Assembly (NCBI RefSeq): GCF_010122465.1
Contig: NZ_WLZY01000003.1
Coordinates: 124,001 to 188,000, forward strand
Length of the DNA: 64,000 nucleotides
From: Phytoactinopolyspora mesophila
Lineage (GTDB): Bacteria > Actinomycetota > Actinomycetes > Jiangellales > Jiangellaceae
Direction: 5' to 3'
This document shows positions 48,764 through 57,914 of this stretch, piece by piece. Made by a program: the position numbers and the translations under genes. The notes under the pieces were generated by a model. It saw only the letters and a program-made list of their open reading frames with translations, did no database searches and had not been told where the DNA came from. Each line of letters starts with the position of its first letter. Position 1 is the stretch's first letter.

Positions 48764-49532
48764 CGGGCTCATCTCCTGCCAGCAGATCGGTGAGATAGGT
48801 GACCGTGTGCCGGAATTCCTGGCTGTCCAGCACTGACCGCCAGGTCCGCGGCCGCTCGAGCGGAACGGTGACGATCTCCCTCACCTGACTCGGGCGGGCG
48901 CCGAGCACGACGACCTTGTCGGCCAGGAAGACAGCCTCGTCGACGTCGTGAGTAACGAAGAAGACCGTGGGCCGTTTCGTCTCGAAGATGCCGGTGAGCT
49001 CCTCCTGGAGTTTGCGGCGGGTCTGGGCGTCGACGCTGGCGAACGGCTCGTCCATCAGCATCACTTCGGGTTCGTTCGCCAGCACCCGGGCGACGCCGAG
49101 GCGTTGCTGCATGCCGCCGGAAAGCTCGTGCGGAAACTTGCGCTCGAACCCTTCCAACCCGACCAGCTCGAGATACTGCTGCGCGATGGGTTCACGTTCG
49201 TGCCGTGGGACTCCACGCATCCGCAGCCCGAAGAGGACGTTGCCCATGACGGTTTTCCAGGGGAACAGCGCAAAGCTCTGGAATACGACGCCGCGTTCGG
49301 GGGACGGGCCGTCAACCGGCTTGCCCGCGACATGCACCGTTCCGCTGGTCTGTTTGTCGAACCCCGCCACGATGTTGAGCACGGTGGTCTTGCCGCAGCC
49401 GCTGGGGCCGAGCACCGAGATGAACTCGCCCTGTTCAACGCTGAAAGTGACGTCGCCGACAGCTACGACGGATTCGCCGGTGTAGGAGTCGACGAACTCT
49501 TTGTGCAGGTTGTTGATTTCCAGTGTGCTCAT
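48735..49532 (-). CDS. ABC transporter ATP-binding protein, nitrate/sulfonate/taurine type
   Basis: A 265-residue SsuB/TauB-like ATPase. Walker A is GPSGCGKTT, the Q-loop VVFQSFALFPWKTV, the signature LSGGMQQRLGVARVL and Walker B VMLMDEPFASVD. ATG 49532 has GGAGG seven bases upstream and overlaps the stop of the permease gene; the longer frame to 49622 lies inside that gene. It drives the importer with the two permeases and the lipoprotein upstream. Confidence 0.93.
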   Translation of the reverse strand: MSTLEINNLHKEFVDSYTGESVVAVGDVTFSVEQGEFISVLGPSGCGKTTVLNIVAGFDKQTSGTVHVAGKPVDGPSPERGVVFQSFALFPWKTVMGNVLFGLRMRGVPRHEREPIAQQYLELVGLEGFERKFPHELSGGMQQRLGVARVLANEPEVMLMDEPFASVDAQTRRKLQEELTGIFETKRPTVFFVTHDVDEAVFLADKVVVLGARPSQVREIVTVPLERPRTWRSVLDSQEFRHTVTYLTDLLAGDEPGVPADLDPA

Positions 49533-50365
49533 CGAGCCACCTCCGCGGTGCGTACCATGCCCCAGCGTTCGACGGTGCTCCGCTCGAAAGGTGCGAGGAC
49601 CAGCGCGTCGAGCGCAAACCACAGCACACCGAGCACAATCATACCGACGAACACGGGGGTCACCTCGCCAGCACGGCGAGCATCGAACATCATGAACCCG
49701 ATACCACTGGTGCCGATGATGATCTCAGCGGCGATCAGTGCCCGCCAGCCGTATCCCAGGCCGGTCCGGATGCCGGTGGCCACGGCTGGCAGGGCTCCGG
49801 GCACGATCACATCGGTAAAGACCCGGAACCGGCCGGCGCCAAGGCTGCGGGCCGCCCGGACCACGTCTCGCGGCACCTGCTCCACGCCGGCGACGATGCT
49901 GATCATCAACGGGAAGACGATGGTGTAGACGATGACGAACGTGACCGCGGTGAGGCTGAATCCGAACCACACGATCACGATGGGCAGCCAGGCGATGTCG
50001 GCGATGGCCTGGAAGAAGAGCAGCAGAGGCCAGGTGAGCCTGCGCGCCCAGAACGACATCGCCACGATGAACCCTGCCGGGATTCCGATGAGCAGGCCGA
50101 ACACCACACCGGTCCACAATCTGGTCATCGAGTCGGACAGGTAAGCCGGGAGGATTCCCTTGCGGATCATCTCCGAGAACTCGTCGATGACGGCATCCGG
50201 CCCGACGAAGAAAGCGGGCGGGAACACTTCCATCTCGGCTACGATCCACCAGAGCACCACCACCGGCACGAAAGGCCCTAGGGTGCGCACGAGCCGGTTC
50301 CGGCCGAGCCGGCCCATCCAGAGGCGAGTGTGGTGCACCCGCGGGCCCGTCTGCGTGTCCAGCAT
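49529..50365 (-). CDS. ABC transporter permease, nitrate/sulfonate/taurine type (second)
   Basis: A 278-residue BPD_transp_1 permease with about six membrane segments. The EAA-like coupling loop is ARSLGAGRFRVFTDVIVPGALP near residue 175. It is clearly related to the other permease of the operon, including the shared C-terminus FERSTVERWGM versus LERRTVERWGM. This indicates an old duplication giving a heterodimeric pore. Its start directly follows the previous stop and its own stop overlaps the ATPase start. Confidence 0.92.
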   Translation of the reverse strand: MLDTQTGPRVHHTRLWMGRLGRNRLVRTLGPFVPVVVLWWIVAEMEVFPPAFFVGPDAVIDEFSEMIRKGILPAYLSDSMTRLWTGVVFGLLIGIPAGFIVAMSFWARRLTWPLLLFFQAIADIAWLPIVIVWFGFSLTAVTFVIVYTIVFPLMISIVAGVEQVPRDVVRAARSLGAGRFRVFTDVIVPGALPAVATGIRTGLGYGWRALIAAEIIIGTSGIGFMMFDARRAGEVTPVFVGMIVLGVLWFALDALVLAPFERSTVERWGMVRTAEVAR

Positions 50366-51184
50366 CTATGCCGTCACCGCCTTCATGCCCCAGCGCTCCA
50401 CCGTTCGTCGTTCGAGCGGCGCGAGCAGAGCTCTGTCGGTGACCAGCCAGAGAACGCCGATGATGACCATGTTGGCGACGATGATGTCGGTGCGATAGAA
50501 GCGCTGCGCGAGAAAGATCGAGTACCCCAGCCCCGCTCCGGTCGCGATGATCTCGGCGGCGATCAGGCCACGCCAGCCGTAGCCGAGTCCCACCCGCAGG
50601 CCGGTCACGATGCTCGGCAACGCACCGGGCACCAGGACTTCGGTGAACATCCGAGCACGCGGGGTTCCCATGCTGCGCGCCGCTCGGAGCAATTGGGTAG
50701 GGATCTGCTGGACGCCGAGCATTGCGTTGTAAGTCAATGCGAAGAAGATCGCGTTCCAGACGATGAAGATGACCGCTCGTTCCCCCAGGCCCAGCCACAG
50801 CGTGGCCAGCGGGATCCAAGCGATACCCGCAAGCGCGACGGAGAACCGCAACAGCGGTGAGAAGAACGCCGCCGCCCAGCGGTTGGAACCGAGCAGGATG
50901 CCGAAAGGGATCGCGGTGATGACCGCGACAACGACACCGATGCCGATGCGCCGCAGGCTCGCTCCGAGGTGAGTGAACAGCTCACCTGTGTTCCACAGGT
51001 CGACGAACGCCGCGACAACATCCGTGACCTGCGGGAACGTTCGGCGCTCTACACCCGACACCTCCACGGCGATGAACCACACCGCGGCCAGGAGGACGAA
51101 CGGGACGACGAACCAAAAGGCCGACGCCAGTCGCTGTTGTAAACGAGTACCCCGGCGACTGACGGCCGTCGATGACACCACCAC
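50366..51184 (-). CDS. ABC transporter permease, nitrate/sulfonate/taurine type (first)
   Basis: A 272-residue permease with six predicted membrane segments and the EAA-like loop ARSMGTPRARMFTEVLVPGALP near residue 168. Three consecutive GTG codons (51184, 51181, 51178) could start it; the longest is given. The gap to the upstream binding-protein gene is 148 bases and contains a stable hairpin, which may lower permease expression relative to the binding protein. Confidence 0.92.
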   Translation of the reverse strand: MVVSSTAVSRRGTRLQQRLASAFWFVVPFVLLAAVWFIAVEVSGVERRTFPQVTDVVAAFVDLWNTGELFTHLGASLRRIGIGVVVAVITAIPFGILLGSNRWAAAFFSPLLRFSVALAGIAWIPLATLWLGLGERAVIFIVWNAIFFALTYNAMLGVQQIPTQLLRAARSMGTPRARMFTEVLVPGALPSIVTGLRVGLGYGWRGLIAAEIIATGAGLGYSIFLAQRFYRTDIIVANMVIIGVLWLVTDRALLAPLERRTVERWGMKAVTA

Positions 51185-51268
51185 GAGCCTTCAAACCTCC
51201 CGCCGGCAATTCTGGTCTCGAGGGCGCCATTGCCCAACCTGCTCGACCATGCAAGTAGCGCCCTGAGG

Positions 51269-51307
51269 AGGTCACGAGGTCCGGTGAAAGCCGGAGCCTC
51301 GTGACCT
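51269..51307 (-). terminator. Intercistronic hairpin after the binding-protein gene
   Basis: AGGTCACGAGGTCCGG (51269-51284) pairs with CCGGAGCCTCGTGACCT (51291-51307) with one bulged base and a 6-base loop. It lies 25 bases beyond the binding-protein stop. Such hairpins often let the binding protein be made in excess over the permeases. Confidence 0.75.
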
Positions 51308-51332
51308 CAGATGCCGGGCTGAACCAGCCGGC

Positions 51333-52541
51333 TCAGCCTTCGGGGCAGGCGCTCTGAGCTTCGCCGCGCTCGAAGACATAGTCGGCCGAGATCTGCGCTT
51401 CTTCCGGGATCTCCGGCAGGTCGTCGAACAGCTCCGGGTGCTGTTCCATGACGTTGAGGATCGGCCCGGGAACGAAGTGGTCGTTGACGTCGTACGTGCC
51501 GTCGACAACCTCCATGTCGGCGAACACACCCATCATCGTGTCGAGTGCGAGGTAGTTGCAGGCCGAGAACCGGGGATCGAGCTGAATGATGTTGTACTCC
51601 ATCGCCTCCTCGGCCACCTCGATCTCGGTACCCGGGACCCATCGGACGGTGACGTCGGCGGCATCATCCGGGTTCTCGCGCATCCAGTGATCGGCGGCCG
51701 CCCGGGCCGTCAGCAGCGCCTCGACCGTGTCCGGGTTCTCCTCCACATACTCACGCGTGGAGACGATGTAGCCGATGTAAGCGATGTAGCCACCGCCACG
51801 AACCACTTCGAAAGCGCCGTCGACAGAGTGCGTCGTCACGATCGGCCACGGGTCCCAGATCACAGCCGCGTCGAGACCATCGGTCTCCAGCGCGACCGGC
51901 ATCTCAGGCGGCGGCGTGTTCTGGATGTCGACGTCGTCCGGCGAGAGGCCGGCTTCCTCGAGGACACCGAGTAGGTACAGATGGTTGATCGAACCGATCG
52001 AGACGCCGATACGCTTGCCGGCCAGCGTGGAGAGGTCATCGGGGTCGATGCCGGATTCGGAACTGGCCACCATCGCCATCGTCTCGTCGATGCCGAGCTG
52101 GCTCGAGCTACCCGAGTAGTTGCCCAGGTACACGAGGTCCATGCCCTCGAGCACGGCACCGATACTCGGCGTACCGACCTGGACGAAGTCGACCTCGCCG
52201 GCGTCGAGCGCGTTGAGCGCGTCGACACCCGTGGGGAACGGCTGCGCTAGTTCGACGTCAAGGTCGACGTCGTCATAGAAGCCGAGATCGAGTGCGATCG
52301 CCGCCCCCATCTGGTCAACGGCCGAGACATACCCCAGCGTCACCTCGGTCAGCTCGGCAAGATCGTCGAGGTCCGCGCCCTCATCCTCGTCCTCGTCGTC
52401 ATCGCCATCTTCGTCGACTTCGCCTGCATCAGGACCCTGCGCCGCAGAATCGTCGCCATCGTCATCGGATCCGCAGGCAACCAGCAACGCAAGCGCCGCC
52501 CCACCAGCGAGAACCATCCGTAACCGCGAGGAACGGAACAC
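51333..52541 (-). CDS. Substrate-binding lipoprotein of the nitrate/sulfonate/taurine-type importer
   Basis: A 402-residue NMT1/TauA-like binding lipoprotein. The lipobox is LLVAC near residue 23, followed by an Asp/Glu-rich linker of about 40 residues. The domain has LDLGFYDDVDLDVELAQPF, VDFVQVGTPS and a later AAVIWDPWPIVTTH, typical of this class. GTG 52541 is preceded by GGGAGGG; an ATG at 52577 has no ribosome-binding site. The ligand is not readable from sequence: sulfonates, nitrate, thiamine precursors and riboflavin are all known for related systems. Confidence 0.9.
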   Translation of the reverse strand: MFRSSRLRMVLAGGAALALLVACGSDDDGDDSAAQGPDAGEVDEDGDDDEDEDEGADLDDLAELTEVTLGYVSAVDQMGAAIALDLGFYDDVDLDVELAQPFPTGVDALNALDAGEVDFVQVGTPSIGAVLEGMDLVYLGNYSGSSSQLGIDETMAMVASSESGIDPDDLSTLAGKRIGVSIGSINHLYLLGVLEEAGLSPDDVDIQNTPPPEMPVALETDGLDAAVIWDPWPIVTTHSVDGAFEVVRGGGYIAYIGYIVSTREYVEENPDTVEALLTARAAADHWMRENPDDAADVTVRWVPGTEIEVAEEAMEYNIIQLDPRFSACNYLALDTMMGVFADMEVVDGTYDVNDHFVPGPILNVMEQHPELFDDLPEIPEEAQISADYVFERGEAQSACPEG

Positions 52542-53103
52542 GTACCCTCCCTTGTTCGCAAATGTCAGCCAGAGCATTTAGAACGTGCACAAATGTCTGA
52601 ATTTTGACCAGAATCCATGACACTAGGAGCGCCTCCATGCCGTGTCAACCACCTGGCCAGCCCTTGAACCCCCTCCGCCTCGCCTCGCATTTCGCCCCCG
52701 CCGACAGCCCTAACCGTCGCGCCCACAGTCCAGCACACCAACATCAAGCAAGATCGCCCGGGTGCGGACAAAAGCCACGGCGGATCGGGCGTCCGGCCGA
52801 TCGTCAACATACTTTCGGCTCGAAACACTAGCCATTCGGACCGCCTGAACGGTAGGTTTCTCTGCGGCACTCTTGCCGATGGCAAGCCGATTTGTCATAG
52901 TGTGTCCGGCAAAAGAGACCTCTCGCCGGAAGCTGGCGAGAACAAGGCCGGTGGACAACCAAGTCTGAGCTGGCGGGGGGCTCGATGCGAGGCATCGGGT
53001 GGAGTTGTGGCTGCACGGCCAGGCGGACGTTGGCTGATCGGGCTGGCCTACCAGCACCCGCTGGTGGGTCCACAACCAAGGGGCTACCAGTAGGGAACTG
53101 AAT
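52542..53103. other. Intergenic region upstream of the MHYT-conservon operon
   Basis: A 562-base gap between divergent operons without a supported gene. A possible promoter for the MHYT gene is TTGCCG (52874-52879) with CATAGT (52896-52901), 16 bases apart; the -35 lies in a small palindrome CTTGCC-GAT-GGCAAG (52872-52886). A hairpin TCTCGCC/GGCGAGA follows at 52921-52941. The remaining leader of about 160 bases is rich in short hairpins but matches no riboswitch I know. Confidence 0.4.
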
Positions 53104-53889
53104 GTGGAGCACCTGCACCACTTCTTTCAGTACGGGCCGATAACCGCCGTTGTCGCCTATGTCATGGCGTGTGTGGGGGCGGGGCTCGGGCTGCGCTGTA
53201 TCGTCCGGGCGTTCGCTACGACCGGCCTGGCCAAACAGCGCTGGCTGCTGATCGGCGCGCTCGCCATCGGGTCCGGTATCTGGACCATGCATCTCGTCGC
53301 CATCCTCGGCTTCGGCGTCGACGGCTCGCCGGTGCGGTATGACGTGTCGCTCACGCTGCTGAGTTTGGTGGTCGCCATCTTGCTCGTCGCGGCCGGAGTC
53401 TTTGCTCTCGGCTACAGCAGCTCACGTGTGCGCGGAGCAGTCCTGGGTGGCATCGGGACCGGCGCGGGCATCGTCGGCATGCACTACGTCGGCATGTCGG
53501 CGATGGAAATCCACGGCACCCTGAGCTACGAAATCCCCACCGTCGTCCTGTCCGCTGCCATCGCAGTGGGCGTCGCGATGGCAGCACTAGCCGTCGCCTT
53601 CCTGACCGACAGCTTCCGCGGCACGGTCCTCGCGGCCCTCCTGATGGGTGCTGCGGCCAGCGCAACCGAGTACGCCGGGATTGCCGCGTTACGGCTCGAC
53701 ATCACTCCGGGCACTTCGGTCCTCCCCGGAGCGAGCGCCGTCGAGTTCGTCTTCCCGTTCATCGTTGTGTTCGGTTCATTCCTGTTCCTCAGCTCGGCAT
53801 TCGTCGCCCTGTCACCCATCAGGCACGAACCAGTTGCGGCCGCCACAGCTACGGCCGCGCCGAGCAGAGATTCCAATCTAGCGAGCTGA
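53104..53889 (+). CDS. MHYT-domain integral membrane sensor
   Basis: A 261-residue protein with about seven membrane segments. MHYT motifs are WTMHLVAILGF near residue 61 and GMHYVGMSAM near residue 126. The expected third motif reads TEYAGIAAL, losing its Met-His pair. MHYT domains are proposed to sense oxygen, NO or CO through a bound metal, probably copper. No GGDEF, EAL or kinase domain is attached. The gene ends 14 bases before cvnA, so it probably forms the input part of the operon. GTG 53104 is the start. Confidence 0.85.
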   Translation: MEHLHHFFQYGPITAVVAYVMACVGAGLGLRCIVRAFATTGLAKQRWLLIGALAIGSGIWTMHLVAILGFGVDGSPVRYDVSLTLLSLVVAILLVAAGVFALGYSSSRVRGAVLGGIGTGAGIVGMHYVGMSAMEIHGTLSYEIPTVVLSAAIAVGVAMAALAVAFLTDSFRGTVLAALLMGAAASATEYAGIAALRLDITPGTSVLPGASAVEFVFPFIVVFGSFLFLSSAFVALSPIRHEPVAAATATAAPSRDSNLAS

Positions 53890-53903
53890 TCGAGGCAAAA
53901 GAC

Positions 53904-56390
53904 ATGCGTGAACGCCAGGATGACGCGCGCGAGCGGCAAAACGGTAACGGTGAAGTGACCAGCGACGATCCACACACGGACACCGGGCCGGTCAACGTAC
54001 ACGAGGAGGACGACGACTCCGCACCCCGTTCCGGCCCACGGCACGCCTCCCGCCGAGCGGCGGCGGCCAGGAGTAGGGCAAGTAGTGGCCGCCGTCCCCG
54101 GTCCGTCCGCGCGAAGATCGTCACCGTCCTCATGGTGCCCGTGATGTCGCTGATGGCCCTATGGGGCTTCGCCACGGTCACCACCGCCCAGAACGTGTCT
54201 GAGCTTCAGCAGCTCAAAGAGGTCAACGACACCCTCCTCACCCCGATCAACGACTTCGTCGCCGCCGTGCAGAACGAGCGAGTGGCGGCTTCGGAGTACA
54301 TGGCCGCACCTGACGCCGAACCGGATGCGCTCCTCGCCGCGGGGGAAGCCACCGACGCCGCTGTGGCCGCGCTACGGGATGGCATCGCCAACAGCAGCAC
54401 CGACGCCGCCGGGCTCGACCCCCGGCTTCCTGGACGAATCGAAGGGCTCGTCGCCGCGGCCGACTCCCTCTCCGGCATCCGGGACCGCGTTGCCGAACAG
54501 AGCACCAGCTGGCTGGCCATGTTCGACGCCTACACGGCGACTGTCAGCGAAGCGTTCGGCGTCACGGGTGTGCTCACCCAGATGGATGCGCCGGGTGTGG
54601 AGTTCGACCCGCGCGTCGTACTAGAGCTCTCTATGGCGCGGGAGATGATCTCTCGCGAGGATGCCGTCATGAGCGCCGCGTACGCGGCCGAGGTGATGAC
54701 ACAGTCGCAGTATCTGACCTTGGTCGAGGCTGCCCAGGCCGGTCAGTCCATGCTCTGGACCGACATCGACGACCCGCGACCCTCGGCCGAAGCCGCGTAC
54801 CGGGACGTCCTGACCAGCCGGTCCTATCAGTTCCTCCGTGATCTCGAGGCCGATCTGACCAGCGGGCGAGCCGGCTACACGATTGTCGGCGCGGTCCCGG
54901 CCGACGCATGGAGCGAGGCTGCCGGCTCGGTCCAGCAGGAACTTGCCGCGGGTGAAGCACGTGTGACCACCATCGCGGCTGAAGAGGCCAGTCTCTTCAG
55001 CTTCGACGTCCTCGGCACCACAGGTGTGGCCGTCGTGCTCGGTCTGATCGGTGTCATCCTCTCGTTGTTGATATCGGTGCTGATCGGCCGTGGCCTCGTC
55101 GTCGAACTTGCCGGCCTGCACAACTCCGCCATGGACCTGGCCCGCCGCAAACTCCCGGCGACCTTGCGCAAGCTGAACTCCGGCGAGAACGTCGACATCG
55201 ACACAGAAGCTCCACAGGTTGCCCTGGGCGACGACGAAGTCAGCCAGGTGGCGGAGGCTCTCAACGCCGTTCACCGTTCCGCGGTGCAAGCCGCGATCGA
55301 GCGCTCCGATGTGCTCAAGGGCATCTCCGGCGTCTACGTGTACCTCGCGCGTCGGAGCCAGGTCCTGCTGCACCGGCAGCTCGCGCTGCTCGACAGCATG
55401 GAGCGCCGAATCGAGGACCCGGACCAGCTGGAAGACCTGTTCCGCCTCGACCACCTGACCACCCGCATGCGTCGCCAAGCCGAGAGTCTGATCATTCTCT
55501 CCGGGGTGCCGCCGGCCCGTCGCTGGCGGAACCCGGTCCCCATGATGGACGTCGTGCGTGGCGCCGTGGCCGAGGTCGAGGACTTCACCCGTGTCGAGGT
55601 CGCGAACATCCCGGACGTCCGGATCTCGGGCACCGCGGTCGCGGACTTGACCCATCTGATCGCCGAACTGGTGGAGAACGCGGTGGTCTTCTCGCCGCCC
55701 CACACCAAGGCTGTCGTCCGCGGCGAAGTAGTCGGCACCGGCCTAGCGCTCGAGGTCGAAGACCGTGGTCTCGGCATGAGCCAGCAGGCGATGGCCGATG
55801 CCAACCGCCGGATCCGGGATACCGACCAGGTGGACCTCCTCGAAGCCGACCAGCTCGGCCTATTCGTGGTCAACCGGCTGTCGCGCCGTCATAATGTTGA
55901 GGTGACGCTGCAGCGCTCGGCCTACGGAGGCGTCACTGCCATCGTTTTGATCCCGGACGCCCTGCTCGATCGGACCATGACGGAGCAGATACCGCCTCCA
56001 GAGCCGGCACCCGACCTGGAAAGGGCCCAGTTGACTGCTGTCGGATCGCTGTCCGCCGTCCCCGATCCGCGGTCGGGCCCGGCGACCGAACCCGGGTTGC
56101 AGGCCGTTCGCGAAACCGCCAAGGCTCTTACCGGACAGACGTCTCGCGAGGACGCGGCACCCCAGGACGCCGAGGTCGATGACCTCCCACGCAGGGTCCG
56201 TCGCGCCAGTCTCCGTCCAGAGCTCCGGAGCGATCCCCCGCCCCCGCCACCCAGCACGCCGTCGCCGAGCGAAAACCCGACCCGGACACCCGATCAGGCA
56301 CGCGCCACCTTGTCTGCGCTGCGTAACGGGTGGCTCCGAGGGCAATCCGAGAAACAAGACGAGTCGCCGCAAGAGGGAGAGAACCGATGA
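53904..56390 (+). CDS. cvnA: Conservon sensor histidine-kinase-like protein CvnA
   Basis: An 828-residue membrane protein. An Arg-rich N-terminus leads to the first membrane segment near residue 75, an extracellular nitrate/nitrite-sensing-like helical domain (about 95-370), a second membrane segment near 375-395, a HAMP-like linker and an ATPase domain (about 530-690). The N-box ELVENAVVFSPP and the G-box DRGLGM are clear. FRLDHLTTRMRRQAE may be the dimerisation helix with a His. The last 140 residues are disordered and Pro-rich. In Streptomyces conservons CvnA works with CvnB-D in a GPCR-like complex. It overlaps cvnB (ATGA). Confidence 0.93.
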   Translation: MRERQDDARERQNGNGEVTSDDPHTDTGPVNVHEEDDDSAPRSGPRHASRRAAAARSRASSGRRPRSVRAKIVTVLMVPVMSLMALWGFATVTTAQNVSELQQLKEVNDTLLTPINDFVAAVQNERVAASEYMAAPDAEPDALLAAGEATDAAVAALRDGIANSSTDAAGLDPRLPGRIEGLVAAADSLSGIRDRVAEQSTSWLAMFDAYTATVSEAFGVTGVLTQMDAPGVEFDPRVVLELSMAREMISREDAVMSAAYAAEVMTQSQYLTLVEAAQAGQSMLWTDIDDPRPSAEAAYRDVLTSRSYQFLRDLEADLTSGRAGYTIVGAVPADAWSEAAGSVQQELAAGEARVTTIAAEEASLFSFDVLGTTGVAVVLGLIGVILSLLISVLIGRGLVVELAGLHNSAMDLARRKLPATLRKLNSGENVDIDTEAPQVALGDDEVSQVAEALNAVHRSAVQAAIERSDVLKGISGVYVYLARRSQVLLHRQLALLDSMERRIEDPDQLEDLFRLDHLTTRMRRQAESLIILSGVPPARRWRNPVPMMDVVRGAVAEVEDFTRVEVANIPDVRISGTAVADLTHLIAELVENAVVFSPPHTKAVVRGEVVGTGLALEVEDRGLGMSQQAMADANRRIRDTDQVDLLEADQLGLFVVNRLSRRHNVEVTLQRSAYGGVTAIVLIPDALLDRTMTEQIPPPEPAPDLERAQLTAVGSLSAVPDPRSGPATEPGLQAVRETAKALTGQTSREDAAPQDAEVDDLPRRVRRASLRPELRSDPPPPPPSTPSPSENPTRTPDQARATLSALRNGWLRGQSEKQDESPQEGENR

Positions 56391-56815
56391 CCGAGCCCAC
56401 CCACATGTCGGGCGAGCTCAACTGGCTGCTCGATGATCTAGTTGGTCGCGTAGCCCAGATCCGGCATGCAGTCGTGCTTTCGGGCGACGGCCTGCCGGTC
56501 GGCGCCTCGAATCAACTAAGCCGGGAAGACCGCGAACGCTTCGCCGCCATAGCCTCGGGATTCCACAGCCTCGCCAAAGGCACTGGGATGCATTTCGAGG
56601 CCGGAGGCGTTGTCCAGACCATGGTGGAGCTGGAGGGTGGCTTCCTTTTTGTCGTCGCCGCCGGCGACCGCTCCTGCCTGTCAGTGTTCAGTGAGGCCGA
56701 CGCTGACATCGGTCTCATCGCCTACGAGATGGCGAGGCTGGTGAAACAAGTCCATGAGCACCTCTACGTACCGACCCGGCCAGATCAACTGGATCCCGCA
56801 GCCGCACCGAAGTGA
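56387..56815 (+). CDS. cvnB: Conservon roadblock/LC7 protein CvnB
   Basis: A 142-residue roadblock/LC7-fold protein, the family that regulates small GTPases of the MglA type. ELNWLLDDLVGRVAQIRHAV near residue 10 is the first helix, LSGDGLPVGAS the following strand turn, and FLFVVAAGDRSCLSV near residue 88 the central strands. It starts in an ATGA overlap with cvnA and precedes cvnC by nine bases. Expected to act on the CvnD GTPase. Confidence 0.94.
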   Translation: MTEPTHMSGELNWLLDDLVGRVAQIRHAVVLSGDGLPVGASNQLSREDRERFAAIASGFHSLAKGTGMHFEAGGVVQTMVELEGGFLFVVAAGDRSCLSVFSEADADIGLIAYEMARLVKQVHEHLYVPTRPDQLDPAAAPK

Positions 56816-56824
56816 TGCGCGCCG

Positions 56825-57196
56825 ATGAGTGACACAAGCCCACACTGGTACGACGACGACGCGGGGCCGATCGTCCGGCTGTTCGCAGTAACTGCGGGCC
56901 GGGCCAGGAGCACCACTGAGTCGTTCGATCTGATGGCAACTGTGCACGTGGCGTCGTCGGCACCATACGACCCCTCGCTCTCACCGGAACAGCAGCTCAT
57001 CATGCGCATCTGCAGGCGGTATCCACAGACCATCACCGATGTCGCATCCGAATCGAACTTGCCGCTCGGTGTGGTGCGGGTTTTGCTCGGAGATCTCTTG
57101 AACTCCGGCCATGTCCAGATCACGCCACCAGCTCCGCACCGAATCCCTGACAGCAATATTCTCAAGGAAGTCATCGATGGCCTCCGTGCACTCTAA
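56825..57196 (+). CDS. cvnC: Conservon DUF742 protein CvnC
   Basis: A 123-residue DUF742 protein. The N-terminal IVRLFAVTAGRARSTTESFD and the winged-helix-like ITDVASESNLPLGVVRVLLG are the family blocks, and it ends RIPDSNILKEVIDGLRAL. It has no known enzymatic activity and is the third element of the conservon. The 3' end overlaps cvnD by 20 bases. Confidence 0.94.
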   Translation: MSDTSPHWYDDDAGPIVRLFAVTAGRARSTTESFDLMATVHVASSAPYDPSLSPEQQLIMRICRRYPQTITDVASESNLPLGVVRVLLGDLLNSGHVQITPPAPHRIPDSNILKEVIDGLRAL

Positions 57197-57824
57197 ATCC
57201 GTTCCCGACGGCGTCCAGCCCCTCGTGGCCCTCAAGATCCTCGTCGCCGGGGGATTCGGCGTGGGTAAAACCACGCTGGTCGGCTCCGTCAGCGAGATCC
57301 GCGCCCTGCATACCGAGGAAGCACTCACTGGAGCAGGACAGGTCGTCGACAACACCAACGGCGTCGAACGCAAGACCACCACCACGGTCGCGATGGACTT
57401 CGGCAGGATCACCATCCGCGACGGATTGTGCCTCTACCTGTTCGGGACGCCAGGACAGGACCGCTTCTGGTTCATGTGGGACGAACTCGCCATGGGCGCT
57501 CTCGGAGCCGTGGTCCTCGCCGATACCCGCCGCCTCGAGGACTGCTTCCCGGCGGTCGACTACTTCGAGCACCGGGGGTTGCCGTTTGTCGTGGGTGTCA
57601 ACCATTTCGAGGGTTCCCGTCATTACAACCCCGAGAAGGTGAGCAAAGCCCTGGACCTCGACGACAGGACTCCGGTGGTCATGTGCGACGCCCGCGACCG
57701 CGAGTCCGGCAAGAACGTCCTCATCAAGCTCGTCGAGCACGTGAGCGAGCTCCGAAACGCGAAGGCTGAACCTGAGCCTGCCACCTCGTCGAACGGACTG
57801 CCCCGACGCCCGGTCAAGCACTGA
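57177..57824 (+). CDS. cvnD: Conservon GTPase CvnD
   Basis: A 215-residue Ras-like/ATP-GTP-binding protein. The P-loop is GGFGVGKTT near residue 25, the switch region ERKTTTTVAMDFG near 65, and FGTPGQDRFWFMWDE near 90 is the G3 region. The G4 position reads VGVNHFEG rather than the usual NKxD, as in other conservon GTPases. It is the output component of cvnABCD; no cytochrome P450 gene follows here, unlike some conservons. Confidence 0.94.
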   Translation: MASVHSKSVPDGVQPLVALKILVAGGFGVGKTTLVGSVSEIRALHTEEALTGAGQVVDNTNGVERKTTTTVAMDFGRITIRDGLCLYLFGTPGQDRFWFMWDELAMGALGAVVLADTRRLEDCFPAVDYFEHRGLPFVVGVNHFEGSRHYNPEKVSKALDLDDRTPVVMCDARDRESGKNVLIKLVEHVSELRNAKAEPEPATSSNGLPRRPVKH

Positions 57825-57830
57825 CCAGGC

Positions 57831-57846
57831 GCCGGGCCAGCCCGGC
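57831..57846 (+). terminator. Terminator-like hairpin after cvnD
   Basis: GCCGGGC-CA-GCCCGGC is a compact GC-rich inverted repeat six bases beyond the cvnD stop. It sits in the 90-base gap before the convergent glycosidase gene. There is no U-tract. Confidence 0.6.
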
Positions 57847-57914
57847 TCAGCCCGGTGATCGAGATGTGGGAGTGGTCAGGCGTCTGACGTAGCCGGGTCG
57901 TGGGAGTGCTCAGG

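Noticed and set aside
52920-53103. Riboswitch (cyclic-di-GMP or ydaO type) in the MHYT leader
   Set aside because: Several small hairpins occur, but the conserved core sequences of these classes are not recognisable.
57842-57914. tRNA or small RNA gene between cvnD and the glycosidase gene
   Set aside because: Only imperfect short direct repeats (GGGAGTGGTCAGG versus GGGAGTGCTCAGG) are present; no cloverleaf or clear promoter.
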